Shown: positions 33,614 through 43,333 of the stretch, piece by piece | Layout: each line of letters starts with the position of its first letter | Numbering within the stretch: the stretch's first letter is position 1 | Assembly (NCBI GenBank): GCA_902774365.1 | Contig: CACYHX010000001.1 | Location: 62,001-126,000, forward strand | DNA length: 64,000 nucleotides | DNA from: an uncultured Bacteroidia bacterium | Lineage (GTDB): Bacteria > Bacteroidota > Bacteroidia > Bacteroidales > F082 | Direction of reading: 5' to 3' | The notes under the pieces: model-generated | What the model was told of the DNA's origin: nothing | The model's database searches: none | The model's input: the letters and a program-made list of their open reading frames with translations, nothing else | Translations under genes and position numbers: made by a program

Positions 33614-34210
33614 CTAATTAATAACTTTTTCAACTTGTTCGCTTTCCATCATCTTACGCCACTTGAAGTAGCCGAAGATGGCGATGATGACATACAAGCC
33701 ATAGAGACTCGCCTTGAAGGGGATGTCCTTGTAAAAGTACAGCCCACAGGTGACCACATCCACCACAATCCACACGAACCACTGCTCCAGATATTTCCTG
33801 GCCAAGGCCCAGATGCCCACGATGCTCAAGGCGGTGGTGAAGGCATCGAGGACGGGGACGGTGCTGTTGGTGAAACGCGACAGCAGGAAGTAAATGGCGG
33901 CCCAAATCAAGGCAGCGAGGCCGAGCCAGACGAAGGCCATCTTCCGTGGCATGTGGCGTATGGGTAGGTCGGCGGCTTTTTGCTTGTGACGCATCCAGGC
34001 GACGAAGCCGTAGACCGTCATGGCGAGGTAGTAGAACTCCATGCCGCAGTCGGCGTAAAGGCCTTTCTGGTAGTAAAGCACGATGCCGAGGCTCTGCATC
34101 ACGAAGCCCACGACCCACATCCAAACACTGGCCTTGTACTCCAAGAGGATGTAAGCGAGGCCGAGTGCGGTGGTCAGTATGTCGAGCCAATGGTTTAGTA
34201 GGAACTCCAT
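33614..34210 (-). CDS. pnuC: Nicotinamide riboside/mononucleotide transporter PnuC
   Basis: Start at the ATG at 34210 (MEFLLNHWLDIL), 198 residues; the longer frame would translate AATTGA repeats. About seven membrane segments and the PnuC pattern: LYYQKGLYADCGMEFYY near 46-62, then WIVVDVVTCGLYFYKD near the C-terminus. It imports nicotinamide riboside for NAD synthesis. It follows the PIG-L gene start by 9 bp and is not obviously linked to the capsule. Confidence 0.9.
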   Translation of the reverse strand: MEFLLNHWLDILTTALGLAYILLEYKASVWMWVVGFVMQSLGIVLYYQKGLYADCGMEFYYLAMTVYGFVAWMRHKQKAADLPIRHMPRKMAFVWLGLAALIWAAIYFLLSRFTNSTVPVLDAFTTALSIVGIWALARKYLEQWFVWIVVDVVTCGLYFYKDIPFKASLYGLYVIIAIFGYFKWRKMMESEQVEKVIN

Positions 34211-34217
34211 TAAAAAA

Positions 34218-34295
34218 GAATTGAGAATTGACAATTGAGAATTGAGAATTGAGAAATGCGAAGCATTCGACGGAGTCAATTGACAATTGAGAATT
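34218..34295. repeat. AATTGA-type repeat array
   Basis: Several aattgaga/attgacaatt units, with a non-repeat stretch in the middle, between pnuC and the four-helix bundle gene. Confidence 0.75.
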
Positions 34296-34641
34296 ATTGG
34301 TCTTTTAGGGTTTTGATGATAGAGGTGAGTATTTTTATGATTTCGTTGCAATCATTTGCAAGAGAGTCATAGAGAACATCATCTATATAGTCGGTGGCAT
34401 GAAGAAGGTCAAGCCAATAATCGGTTTCATCTGCTTCTTTTAATGCTATGCATAGCTTGCTGAGAAAATCGTTTCGAGATTGTGCGTTCTTGCTTTCACG
34501 TGTGTTAGCTCCTATACTTGTTCCACAGCGAAGTAACTGTTTCGACAGGACATACTCATGTTGCTCTTCAATCAAGAACTTATAACAATTGATAATTTTT
34601 ATTGCAAAAGCCCTGGTTTTGTCTTGTATCGCATTACCCAT
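34294..34641 (-). CDS. Four-helix bundle protein (S23/IVP-like)
   Basis: 115 residues, all helical. AFAIKIINCYKFL, then LSKQLLRCGTSIGANTRE, then KLCIALKEADETDYWLDLL is the standard pattern of the four-helix bundle family related to proteins encoded in 23S rRNA intervening sequences. Biochemical role unknown. It is bounded on both sides by AATTGA-type repeat arrays (34218-34295 and 34650-34775), a setting in common with other small passenger genes in this window. Confidence 0.87.
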   Translation of the reverse strand: MGNAIQDKTRAFAIKIINCYKFLIEEQHEYVLSKQLLRCGTSIGANTRESKNAQSRNDFLSKLCIALKEADETDYWLDLLHATDYIDDVLYDSLANDCNEIIKILTSIIKTLKDQ

Positions 34642-34649
34642 TTTTGTTC

Positions 34650-34775
34650 AATTGAGAATTGAAAATTGAGAATTGAGAATTATTGAGTTGACAATGAAAA
34701 TTGAAAATTGAAAAATAGAAGGTCAAAACTTTCCCGCCTCCGAACCCTAATTATCAATTATCAATTGTCAATTAT
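34650..34775. repeat. AATTGA-type repeat arrays
   Basis: Two groups of aattgagaattgaaaattg and aattatcaattgtcaatta units (about 34650-34712 and 34748-34775) between the four-helix bundle gene and the repeat-protein gene. Confidence 0.75.
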
Positions 34776-34795
34776 CCATTACTGAAAGTTTTTAG

Positions 34796-35230
34796 CTAGA
34801 GTAACAATATCGCCGCCAACACCCACTTCGTCGGCTCAAAATCAAAATAATACACTGCCTGTCCCCAGCGGTCCTTTTGCTTTAGGACGTTGCCGTCGAG
34901 GTAATACAGCGGTGTGCCCCAGCGATCCTTCTGCCGGATGGTGTTGCCGTCGAAATAGAGCAAGGCGTCGCCCCAGCGGTCTTTCATCTTCACGGTATTC
35001 TCTTCGATATAGAATAAGTTGGCGCCCCAACGGTCTTTCTGGTGGACGGTTTGCTTTTCAGCATCATACCACACCAACTTGTCGCCCCAACGGTCCTTTT
35101 GCTTGATGGTGTTGTCTTCGATGTAGAAGAGCTTTGCTCCCCAACGGTCTTTTTGGTAGATGGTTTGGGCAGAGGATATCATAATCGTCATGAATAAGAA
35201 TGAAAGGATGAAGAGAATTTTCTTGAACAT
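34796..35230 (-). CDS. Secreted protein of 18-residue DRWG repeats
   Basis: 144 residues. A signal peptide (MFKKILFILSFLFMTIMISSA) is followed by six tandem units of 18 residues (one of 20) of the form T-I-x-Q-KDRWG-x2-L-x-Y-x-D-x-N. Each unit reads as a beta hairpin with conserved Lys-Asp-Arg-Trp-Gly. The C-terminus is hydrophobic (TKWVLAAILLL). The repeat is visible at DNA level as a 54-base period. I do not know a named family; a small beta-solenoid or WG-repeat-like surface protein is possible. Confidence 0.8.
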   Translation of the reverse strand: MFKKILFILSFLFMTIMISSAQTIYQKDRWGAKLFYIEDNTIKQKDRWGDKLVWYDAEKQTVHQKDRWGANLFYIEENTVKMKDRWGDALLYFDGNTIRQKDRWGTPLYYLDGNVLKQKDRWGQAVYYFDFEPTKWVLAAILLL

Positions 35231-35280
35231 AAAGATTTCTGATTACACTTTCTGTGATTTTATTTTCTTTCCTTTTTTTC

Positions 35281-35454
35281 TATCAAGAATTTAGAGAATT
35301 TTAGAATTTGCCATTTCGGGTCTTCGTTTGGGTCTCCTTTTTTTTTGAATTCTTTTGGAATTGGAGAGGGAAAATCTGTGATTTTCCGTCTTCTCTATCC
35401 TCGCACCGAAGGTGTAGCTCTTCAGTATCTCTTTCTCTTAATTCTCTAATTCTT
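35281..35454. repeat. 174-bp direct repeat, left copy
   Basis: Near-identical to 35930-36102, same orientation. It starts tatcaagaatttagag, contains ttgccatttcgggtcttcg and ctcgcaccgaaggtg, and ends tctctaattctt. The two copies bracket the GxxExxY gene. The gap 35231-35474 holds nothing else. Confidence 0.88.
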
Positions 35455-35474
35455 ATATATACAACATCATTTTC

Positions 35475-35873
35475 TTAACTATTCCTTTTATAATCAGGTT
35501 TATTCGGTATCCACTTATACTCAAGGCTTTCTGCACCAAAATTCAAAAGCAGACCAAGTTGTTGCTTGCCTACATGTAGATAATTAATAAGTTGACTCTG
35601 AAACTCCCCTGTGATTTCGTTACATGCCTTAAGCTCAACCCCAATCTTATTGTAACAGAGAAAGTCATAGAAGAAATCATGCTCCAACTGAACGCCATGA
35701 TAAACCATCACGATATGTTTCTCTCTTTCATAAGGAATGTCATTTTCCTGCAACAGCACCTCAAACGCGTCTTGATAGACTTTCTCCTTAAACCCGCATC
35801 CCAGCTCTTTGTGAAGTTGAATCGCAAGTCCGAGAAGGGTGCTGCTTTCCCTTGGATATAATAGACCACCCAT
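35475..35873 (-). CDS. GxxExxY family protein, flanked by 174-bp direct repeats
   Basis: 132 residues. The signature is the variant GCGFKEKVYQDAF near 25-37 (G-x-x-E-x-x-Y form FKEKVYQ). Downstream are FLCYNKIGVELKAC, a PD-(D/E)xK-like ELK, and LLLNFGAESLEYK at the end. Role unknown; a nuclease-like fold is inferred. A second family member lies at 27304-27726 but is clearly divergent. The gene lies between near-identical 174-bp direct repeats, as if it had arrived, or could leave, as a cassette. Confidence 0.82.
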   Translation of the reverse strand: MGGLLYPRESSTLLGLAIQLHKELGCGFKEKVYQDAFEVLLQENDIPYEREKHIVMVYHGVQLEHDFFYDFLCYNKIGVELKACNEITGEFQSQLINYLHVGKQQLGLLLNFGAESLEYKWIPNKPDYKRNS

Positions 35874-35929
35874 ATTTAAGTTTTTTGATGGCTTTTTTTC
35901 TTCCTTTTTCTTTCTATCAAATTTCTTCC

Positions 35930-36102
35930 TATCAAAAATTTAGAGTATTTTAGAATTTGCCATTTCGGGTCTTCGTTTGGGTCTCCTTTTTTTTGAATTC
36001 TTGTGGAATTGGTGAGGGAAAAACTCTGATTTTCCTTCCTCTCATTCCTCGCACCGAAGGTGCAGCTCTTCAGTATCTCTTTCTCTTAATTCTCTAATTC
36101 TT
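35930..36102. repeat. 174-bp direct repeat, right copy
   Basis: 173 bases matching 35281-35454 with a few substitutions and small gaps. It fills most of the gap between the GxxExxY gene and ugd (35874-36135). Confidence 0.88.
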
Positions 36103-36135
36103 GACAAAAATAATCCCACGACAAAAACACACTCT

Positions 36136-37434
36136 TTAATCCCTCTTAAAAATATCTCTCGTATAGACCTTCTCCTTCACGTCATCCAAGACGCTGTCAT
36201 ACCGGTTGGCGATGATGGCCTGGCTCATGGCCTTGAACTTCGCCATGTCGTTGACGACGAGGCTGCCGAAGAACGTCGTGCCATCGGGCAACGTCGGCTC
36301 GTAGATGATGACCTCGGCGCCCTTGGCCTTGATGCGTTTCATCACACCTTGGATGCTGCTCTGGCGGAAGTTGTCGCTGTTCGACTTCATCGTCAGACGA
36401 TACACGCCGATGACACAACGATGCTCGTTGGCAGCATTGTATTGCCCTTGGTCGTAATAGTCGTAGTAGCCTGCCTTCTTCAGCACCTGGTCGGCGATGA
36501 AGTCCTTGCGGGTGCGGTTGCTCTCCACGATAGCGCGGATGAGGTCCTCGGGGACATCCTCGTAGTTGGCGAGGAGCTGCTTGGTGTCTTTGGGCAGACA
36601 GTAGCCGCCATAGCCGAACGACGGGTTGTTGTAGTGTGAGCCGATGCGCGGGTCGAGACAGATACCTTCGATGATGGCCTGGGTGTCAAGACCTTTCACC
36701 TCAGCATAGGTGTCCAACTCGTTGAAGTAGCTCACGCGTAAAGCGAGGTAGGTGTTAGCGAAGAGCTTCACCGCCTCGGCTTCTTTATTGCCCATGAACA
36801 AAACCGGCACGTCTTCCTTGATGGCACCCTGCTGCAACAGGGCGGCAAACTGGTGCGCCTTGGCCTCCAAATCCACGCTGACCATCTTCATGATGGCCTC
36901 GTTCTCTTCGTCGTAGCCTTCAATGCGCTTGGGATAACCCACGATAATGCGGCTGGGATAGAGGTTGTCGTAGAGGGCCTTGCTCTCGCGCAGGAACTCG
37001 GGTGAGAACAGCAGGTTGAACTTCTTGACGCCCTTGGCGGCATATTTTACATAGAGGCTGCGGGTGTAGCCCACGGGAACGGTGCTCTTGATGACCATCA
37101 CCGCGTCGGGGTTGACGCTGAGGACCAGGTCGATGACCTCCTCCACGTGGCTCGTGTCGAAGAAGTTCTTCTGCGGGTCGTAGTTGGTGGGGGCGGCGAT
37201 GACGACGAACTCGGCGTCTTTATAGGCAGCAGCACCGTCGAGGGTGGCAGTGAGGTCCAGCTCTTTCTCGGCAAGGTATCTCTCGATATACTCATCCTGG
37301 ATGGGCGACTTCTTGTGGTTGATGAGGTCGACCTTCTCGGGGATGACGTCCACCGCGGTGACGTGGTTGTGTTGCGCCAACAAGGTGGCGATGCTCAGGC
37401 CTACGTAGCCGGTGCCTGCTACTGCGATGTTCAT
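36136..37434 (-). CDS. ugd: UDP-glucose 6-dehydrogenase
   Basis: 432 residues, full length with three domains: N-terminal NAD-binding ([15 protein letters not shown]), central helical, catalytic cysteine in [13 protein letters not shown] (about 271-283), and C-terminal UDP-binding domain with [18 protein letters not shown]. It oxidises UDP-glucose (or a UDP-HexNAc) to the uronic acid. With WlbA-like and nagB genes upstream it could feed an acidic sugar into the capsule. Confidence 0.9.
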   Translation of the reverse strand: MNIAVAGTGYVGLSIATLLAQHNHVTAVDVIPEKVDLINHKKSPIQDEYIERYLAEKELDLTATLDGAAAYKDAEFVVIAAPTNYDPQKNFFDTSHVEEVIDLVLSVNPDAVMVIKSTVPVGYTRSLYVKYAAKGVKKFNLLFSPEFLRESKALYDNLYPSRIIVGYPKRIEGYDEENEAIMKMVSVDLEAKAHQFAALLQQGAIKEDVPVLFMGNKEAEAVKLFANTYLALRVSYFNELDTYAEVKGLDTQAIIEGICLDPRIGSHYNNPSFGYGGYCLPKDTKQLLANYEDVPEDLIRAIVESNRTRKDFIADQVLKKAGYYDYYDQGQYNAANEHRCVIGVYRLTMKSNSDNFRQSSIQGVMKRIKAKGAEVIIYEPTLPDGTTFFGSLVVNDMAKFKAMSQAIIANRYDSVLDDVKEKVYTRDIFKRD

Positions 37435-37455
37435 AGGGTTTGTTTTAAATGATTG

Positions 37456-37483
37456 GTAGAGACGCGATTAATCGCGTCTCTAC
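37456..37483. repeat. 28-bp perfect palindrome (GTAGAGAC type, variant 1)
   Basis: gtagagacgcgatt followed by its exact inverse. Identical copy at 46963-46990. Sits in the gap between ugd and the WlbA-like gene and could also act as a hairpin in the transcript. Confidence 0.88.
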
Positions 37484-37487
37484 AAGA

Positions 37488-39247
<1,760 letters not shown>

Positions 39248-39258
39248 GGTGTATGGTT

Positions 39259-39290
39259 AATTGATAATTGAAAATTGACAATTGAGAATT
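39259..39290. repeat. AATTGA-type repeat array
   Basis: aattgataattgaaaattgacaattgag units between DUF4954 and nagB. Confidence 0.75.
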
Positions 39291-41499
39291 AATGGGTATT
39301 ACGGTATTTTTGGATTAAGGCCACGAAATCTTCGGTCTCTTGGCGGATTTGCTTGACGAACGACACCTCATCGATTTTGCCGATGACGGCAATCTTCTCG
39401 TTTTCGTTGCGGAAAGTGGCGTTGCGGAACTCGTTATCGTAGTCTTTCTTGCGGCTTTCGTACACCTGGTCGCAGATGTAATGCTGGATGCGGATGGCCT
39501 TGTCGAGGTTTTCGTGCCACATCTCCTCAGTGAGCACGTCGGCGTCGTCCTTGTAGAGGAACATCAGCGAGAAATAAGCATGACGCAACTTCTCGACTTG
39601 GTAGTTGTCCCACAACTCGTCGTAGCGATGGTGTATCTCGTCCCAGTTGTTGAGTTTGCCGTCGCGGATGTCGGCACGCAGCTGGTCGACATCCTCCTCG
39701 GGCATGGTCTGGCCACCGAGGTTGATCCACTTGCGGAGGCGCTTGCCTTTCATCTGATGCACGATATGCTCCATGTCCGTTTCGGGATGGGCCTCGAGGT
39801 AATGCAAGCAGGTGGTCACGGCATAATAGGTGATCATGTCGCCATAGGCGTGATAGGCTTGCAAAGGCTTGAGAATACGCACCTTACGCTTGCCTTTCTC
39901 CATGTGTTCGCCGAAGACCTCCAGAGCTTTCACCGTCTCAGGCTCGTTGTCGAGGAGGTTCTTGCCACACTCGCGCAGGTCGTAGTATTCGTATTTCTCG
40001 GGGTCTTCGCCTTTGCTGCGGAGCCAGGCCTTGGCGACCCACACCTCCAACAGCTTACGACCTTCGATGATCTCTTCGACGGTGTCGGGGGCGAGGGTCT
40101 CAAACTCGATGTTCTGTATCTTACGCTTGCGTTTGTCGCGCTTCAGGTATTTCGAGGTGTTACGTGCGATGGCGTACATGTTGTACATCCACCAGTAGGC
40201 GGGCATGACCTCCAGTTCGTTCTCCTTAGTGTTGTTGCTAACCAAGCAGAACGGCAGCATGATGTTGAGTTCGCTGGGGTAGTCGGCCTTGCTGAGCAGG
40301 GTGAACGAGGCAAATTTCGACGAGTGTTTCACGCTGGAGCAGAGTCCAGGCCAGAAGCCACGCGAAGCCACGATTTCGCCGTCGGTGGCGCGGCTGTTGT
40401 GGTTGGAACCCATGGTGGCGCCGGCGGCCATGTTGCTCTGGCCCATAACACATGCAGAGATAAGGAATGAGTTGTTATGATGTTGCTCGTGCGAAGGGAA
40501 GATGAGGTTGTTCAAGACTTCGCAGCACGAGATGGTGGAGTTGTCGCCGAGCACCGAGTGGATCAGGCGGGCGCCGTATTTCAGGTTGCAGTTGTCGCCC
40601 AACACGAAACGTGTGGCCACCACAGAGTAGAAGATGCGGCAGCCGTAGCCCGTCACGCCGTTGACGAGGATGACGCCCTCGCCGATCTGCGAAGGCTCTT
40701 CCTCCGATGAGTTGATGGTGACGTTCTTCAGCTTGCTGGCACCTTTGATGTAGCAATGCGGTCCCACCTTGGCGTCCTTGAGGATCCAGCAGTTCTTGAT
40801 GACACACGACTCGCCGATGGTGCCGTAATAGCCACGATGGAAGTCGACGCTGGCTTGGGTGATTTCCTTCAGTCTGGCTTGCAGTTTGGTGTCGTCGGTG
40901 TATTTGGCCCAAAGGTAGGCGTCGGCCGTGATCATGCCGTCGAAAGGCAAGATTTTACGGCTGCCTATCTCATTCATCACCTCGAGCCACACGCGCACGT
41001 CCTCAGGCTCGCCTTCTTTGATGGTGCCGTTGCCGAACTTGGAGTGGTCGGTCGTGGAGATCTCCTGGATGTTGAAGAGGATGCTCTTGTCGCCGATGAT
41101 GTAGTTGGCCATGTAATGCACGTCGTGGATGGCCACGTCGTCGCCGATGTCGCACGACATGATGCTGCTGTCGGTGATGCCGATAGGCACGCGCAGGTCG
41201 TGGTATTGCAACACCTTACGGGTGACACGGCCGATGCGCACCATGCCGAAGAAGTGGTTGTTGCGCACCATGCTGGTGTCGAACTCGTCGGTGACCCAGA
41301 TGTCGTCCCAGTTGGTGGCGGAGTTGCTGTTTTTCACCAGACGTTCGATCTCGTCGGAACGCAGGTGACGCCAGCCGCCCTGGGGTTTCTTGACCTGTAG
41401 GTTGCGGTAGTAGTATTCGTCGTGACCGTCGTGCAAGTACTTCTCGTCGATGAAGTTCTTGTAAATCCGGTCGTAGTCAATGATAGTTACTTGGTCCAT
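39289..41499 (-). CDS. DUF4954 protein with left-handed beta-helix features
   Basis: 736 residues, full length. The middle (about 85-370) has hexapeptide-like turns (IMSCDIGDDVAIHDV, IKNCWILKDAKVGPHCYI, IGEGVILVNGVTGYG, FVLGDNCNLKYG) typical of left-handed beta-helix sugar-nucleotide transferases. The C-terminal 300 residues are helical. DUF4954 is a Bacteroidetes family of unknown function; the beta-helix suggests acyl- or nucleotidyltransferase ancestry. Its place beside nagB suggests an amino sugar phosphate link, which is inference. Confidence 0.85.
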   Translation of the reverse strand: MDQVTIIDYDRIYKNFIDEKYLHDGHDEYYYRNLQVKKPQGGWRHLRSDEIERLVKNSNSATNWDDIWVTDEFDTSMVRNNHFFGMVRIGRVTRKVLQYHDLRVPIGITDSSIMSCDIGDDVAIHDVHYMANYIIGDKSILFNIQEISTTDHSKFGNGTIKEGEPEDVRVWLEVMNEIGSRKILPFDGMITADAYLWAKYTDDTKLQARLKEITQASVDFHRGYYGTIGESCVIKNCWILKDAKVGPHCYIKGASKLKNVTINSSEEEPSQIGEGVILVNGVTGYGCRIFYSVVATRFVLGDNCNLKYGARLIHSVLGDNSTISCCEVLNNLIFPSHEQHHNNSFLISACVMGQSNMAAGATMGSNHNSRATDGEIVASRGFWPGLCSSVKHSSKFASFTLLSKADYPSELNIMLPFCLVSNNTKENELEVMPAYWWMYNMYAIARNTSKYLKRDKRKRKIQNIEFETLAPDTVEEIIEGRKLLEVWVAKAWLRSKGEDPEKYEYYDLRECGKNLLDNEPETVKALEVFGEHMEKGKRKVRILKPLQAYHAYGDMITYYAVTTCLHYLEAHPETDMEHIVHQMKGKRLRKWINLGGQTMPEEDVDQLRADIRDGKLNNWDEIHHRYDELWDNYQVEKLRHAYFSLMFLYKDDADVLTEEMWHENLDKAIRIQHYICDQVYESRKKDYDNEFRNATFRNENEKIAVIGKIDEVSFVKQIRQETEDFVALIQKYRNTH

Positions 41500-41530
41500 T
41501 ATTTATGTTTTTGATTAATTAAGGCCTTCT

Positions 41531-41614
41531 GTCATTGCGGGCTTGACCCGCAATCTCCTGCGCTTTTGGGTTAACCTTAACACGCAGGAGATGCCGGATC
41601 AAGTCCGGCATGAC
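41531..41614. repeat. Palindromic element, two inverted arms
   Basis: Arm one gtcattgcgggcttgacccg (41531 on), arm two ending gatcaagtccggcatgac (41614), joined by a short spacer with cctgcg/cgcagg. Same family as the elements in capF. It fills the gap between rmlB and DUF4954. Confidence 0.88.
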
Positions 41615-41643
41615 AACGGAGGAACAGGTGTCTACTGACACTT

Positions 41644-42777
41644 TTATCTACCCTTATACATATCATCATAGTACTTCTGGTAATCCCCGGAAGTAACATT
41701 ATCCATCCATTCCTGGTTATCTAAGTACCAGCGGACGGTCTTTTCGATGCCTTCCTCAAACTGCAAGGACGGCTCCCAGCCCAGTTCTTTCTGGAGCTTG
41801 GTGGAGTCGATGGCGTAGCGAAGGTCATGGCCGGCGCGGTCGGTGACGTAGGTGATGAGGTCCATGTCGGCACCTTCGGGACGACCCAACAGGCGGTCAA
41901 CCGTATTGATCAACACCTTGATGAGGTCGATGTTCTTCCATTCGTTGAAGCCACCGATGTTGTAGGTCTCAGCCACCTTGCCTTCATGGAAGATGAGGTC
42001 GATGGCGTGGGCGTGGTCTTCCACATAGAGCCAGTCGCGCACGTTCTCGCCCTTGCCGTAGACGGGCAGCGGCTTGCGGTGACGTATGTTGTTGATGAAC
42101 AGCGGGATGAGCTTCTCTGGGAACTGGTACGGGCCGTAGTTGTTGGAGCAGTTCGTCACGACGGTGGGCAGTCCGTAGGTGTCGTGGAAGGCGCGCACGA
42201 AGTGGTCGCTGCTGGCCTTGGCGGCGCTGTAGGGACTGTGAGGCTGGTATTTCAGGTCCTCGGTGAAGAACTTGCTACCGTAGGCGAGGTGGTGCTTGCC
42301 GCTGCTGGCCTTGGTGCTGAAGGGCGGCATGATGCCTTCGGGGTCGGTGAGCTCTAGGGCGCCGTAGACCTCGTCGGTGCTGATGTGGTAGAAGCGCTTT
42401 CCATCCCAATCACCATCCCAATACAGCTTCGCTGCTTGCAGCAGGCTCAGCGTACCCATCACGTTGGTCTGCGCAAAGGTGAACGGGTCCTTGATGCTGC
42501 GGTCCACATGGCTCTCGGCGGCGAGGTGTATGATGCCGTCGACGTGCTCTTCTTGCATCAGCTTGTAGACACCCTCGAAGTCGCAGATGTCCATCTTGAC
42601 GAACTTATAGTTGGGCTTGTCTTCGATGTCCTTGAGGTTGGCGAGGTTGCCGGCGTAGGTCAGCTTGTCGAGGTTGATGATCTTGTATTCAGGGTATTTG
42701 TTGACAAAAAGTCTAACGACATGGCTGCCGATGAAGCCTGCGCCACCAGTAACAATAATAGTTCTCTTGGAAGTCAT
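41644..42777 (-). CDS. rmlB: dTDP-glucose 4,6-dehydratase
   Basis: 377 residues. SDR NAD site TGGAGFIGSHVVRLF near 10-24, catalytic STDEVYG, and YSAAKASSDHFVRAF (Y-x3-K, about 182-196). Converts dTDP-glucose to dTDP-4-keto-6-deoxyglucose, following RmlA. Slightly longer than usual owing to a loop around 150-180 (FSTKASSGKHHLAYGSKFF), common in Bacteroidetes RmlB. Confidence 0.93.
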   Translation of the reverse strand: MTSKRTIIVTGGAGFIGSHVVRLFVNKYPEYKIINLDKLTYAGNLANLKDIEDKPNYKFVKMDICDFEGVYKLMQEEHVDGIIHLAAESHVDRSIKDPFTFAQTNVMGTLSLLQAAKLYWDGDWDGKRFYHISTDEVYGALELTDPEGIMPPFSTKASSGKHHLAYGSKFFTEDLKYQPHSPYSAAKASSDHFVRAFHDTYGLPTVVTNCSNNYGPYQFPEKLIPLFINNIRHRKPLPVYGKGENVRDWLYVEDHAHAIDLIFHEGKVAETYNIGGFNEWKNIDLIKVLINTVDRLLGRPEGADMDLITYVTDRAGHDLRYAIDSTKLQKELGWEPSLQFEEGIEKTVRWYLDNQEWMDNVTSGDYQKYYDDMYKGR

Positions 42778-42811
42778 ATTTTTTATTTATTTTTGTTTAT
42801 TCAAACAGGGT

Positions 42812-42895
42812 GTCATTGCGGGCTTGACCCGCAATCTCCTAATGCCTCTGGACATCACCAAGGCATCGTCATTGCGGGCTTGACCCGCAATCTCC
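42812..42895. repeat. Two direct copies of the palindromic element
   Basis: gtcattgcgggcttgacccg... at 42812-42840 and again at 42868-42895. The inner copy overlaps the 3' end of the GIY-YIG gene and encodes its last residues (GDCGSSPQ). Confidence 0.88.
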
Positions 42896-43261
42896 CATGC
42901 CTTGGGTTTGTTTCTCAACATTGGTCACATCCTCGTAATACTCTTTCACTGAGTTCAAATACTCAACATCCAACCCAATGTCGTCTGACAAATCCTTCCA
43001 TTCGGGATTAAACTCATTTATCAGTTCTTCTTTCCATTCTCTATGCCATTTCTTTAGTTGCTTCTCCCGATGAATGGCTGTTGTCATATCTTTGCAAATC
43101 TCAAAATAGACGAGATTATCTGTTTTATACTTGTCGGTAAAACCTTTGTTTATGTGAAGTTTATGCTCAGCAAGCCTTCGTTTTAAGTCATTAGTAACTC
43201 CTGTGTACAAAGTGGTTTTGTTATTATTGGTCAAAATGTAAACAATTCCTTGTTTTGACAT
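42869..43261 (-). CDS. GIY-YIG nuclease-domain protein flanked by inverted repeats
   Basis: 130 residues. GIY-YIG form: GIVYILTNNNKTTLYTGVT (5-23), then LKRRLAEHK, an Arg-x3-His helix, and YFEICKDMTTAIHREKQLKKW with the catalytic Glu at about 64 or 68. It belongs to the small YhbQ/UPF0213-like group. The last eight residues are translated from a palindromic element, and an inverted copy lies at 43286-43314 just upstream, so the whole gene sits inside a 447-bp unit with inverted-repeat ends. Confidence 0.87.
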   Translation of the reverse strand: MSKQGIVYILTNNNKTTLYTGVTNDLKRRLAEHKLHINKGFTDKYKTDNLVYFEICKDMTTAIHREKQLKKWHREWKEELINEFNPEWKDLSDDIGLDVEYLNSVKEYYEDVTNVEKQTQGMGDCGSSPQ

Positions 43262-43285
43262 TGTTTTAGTATGTCTTTTGTTTCA

Positions 43286-43314
43286 GGAGATTGCGGGTCT
43301 TCGCCCGCAATGAC
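43286..43314. repeat. Palindromic element, inverted copy upstream of GIY-YIG gene
   Basis: 29 bases, ggagattgcgggtcttcg then cccgcaatgac. It is in reverse orientation to 42868-42895, so the pair forms terminal inverted repeats around the GIY-YIG gene. Confidence 0.85.
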
Positions 43315-43333
43315 ACCTTAAAAAGGGGTTCGG

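Noticed and set aside
34650-34775. CRISPR-like short repeat array
   Set aside because: Units are 8-16 bases without spacers of constant length; they are the AATTGA interspersed repeats.
39340-40470. 376-residue plus-strand frame
   Set aside because: Antisense to the conserved DUF4954 gene; no recognisable motif.
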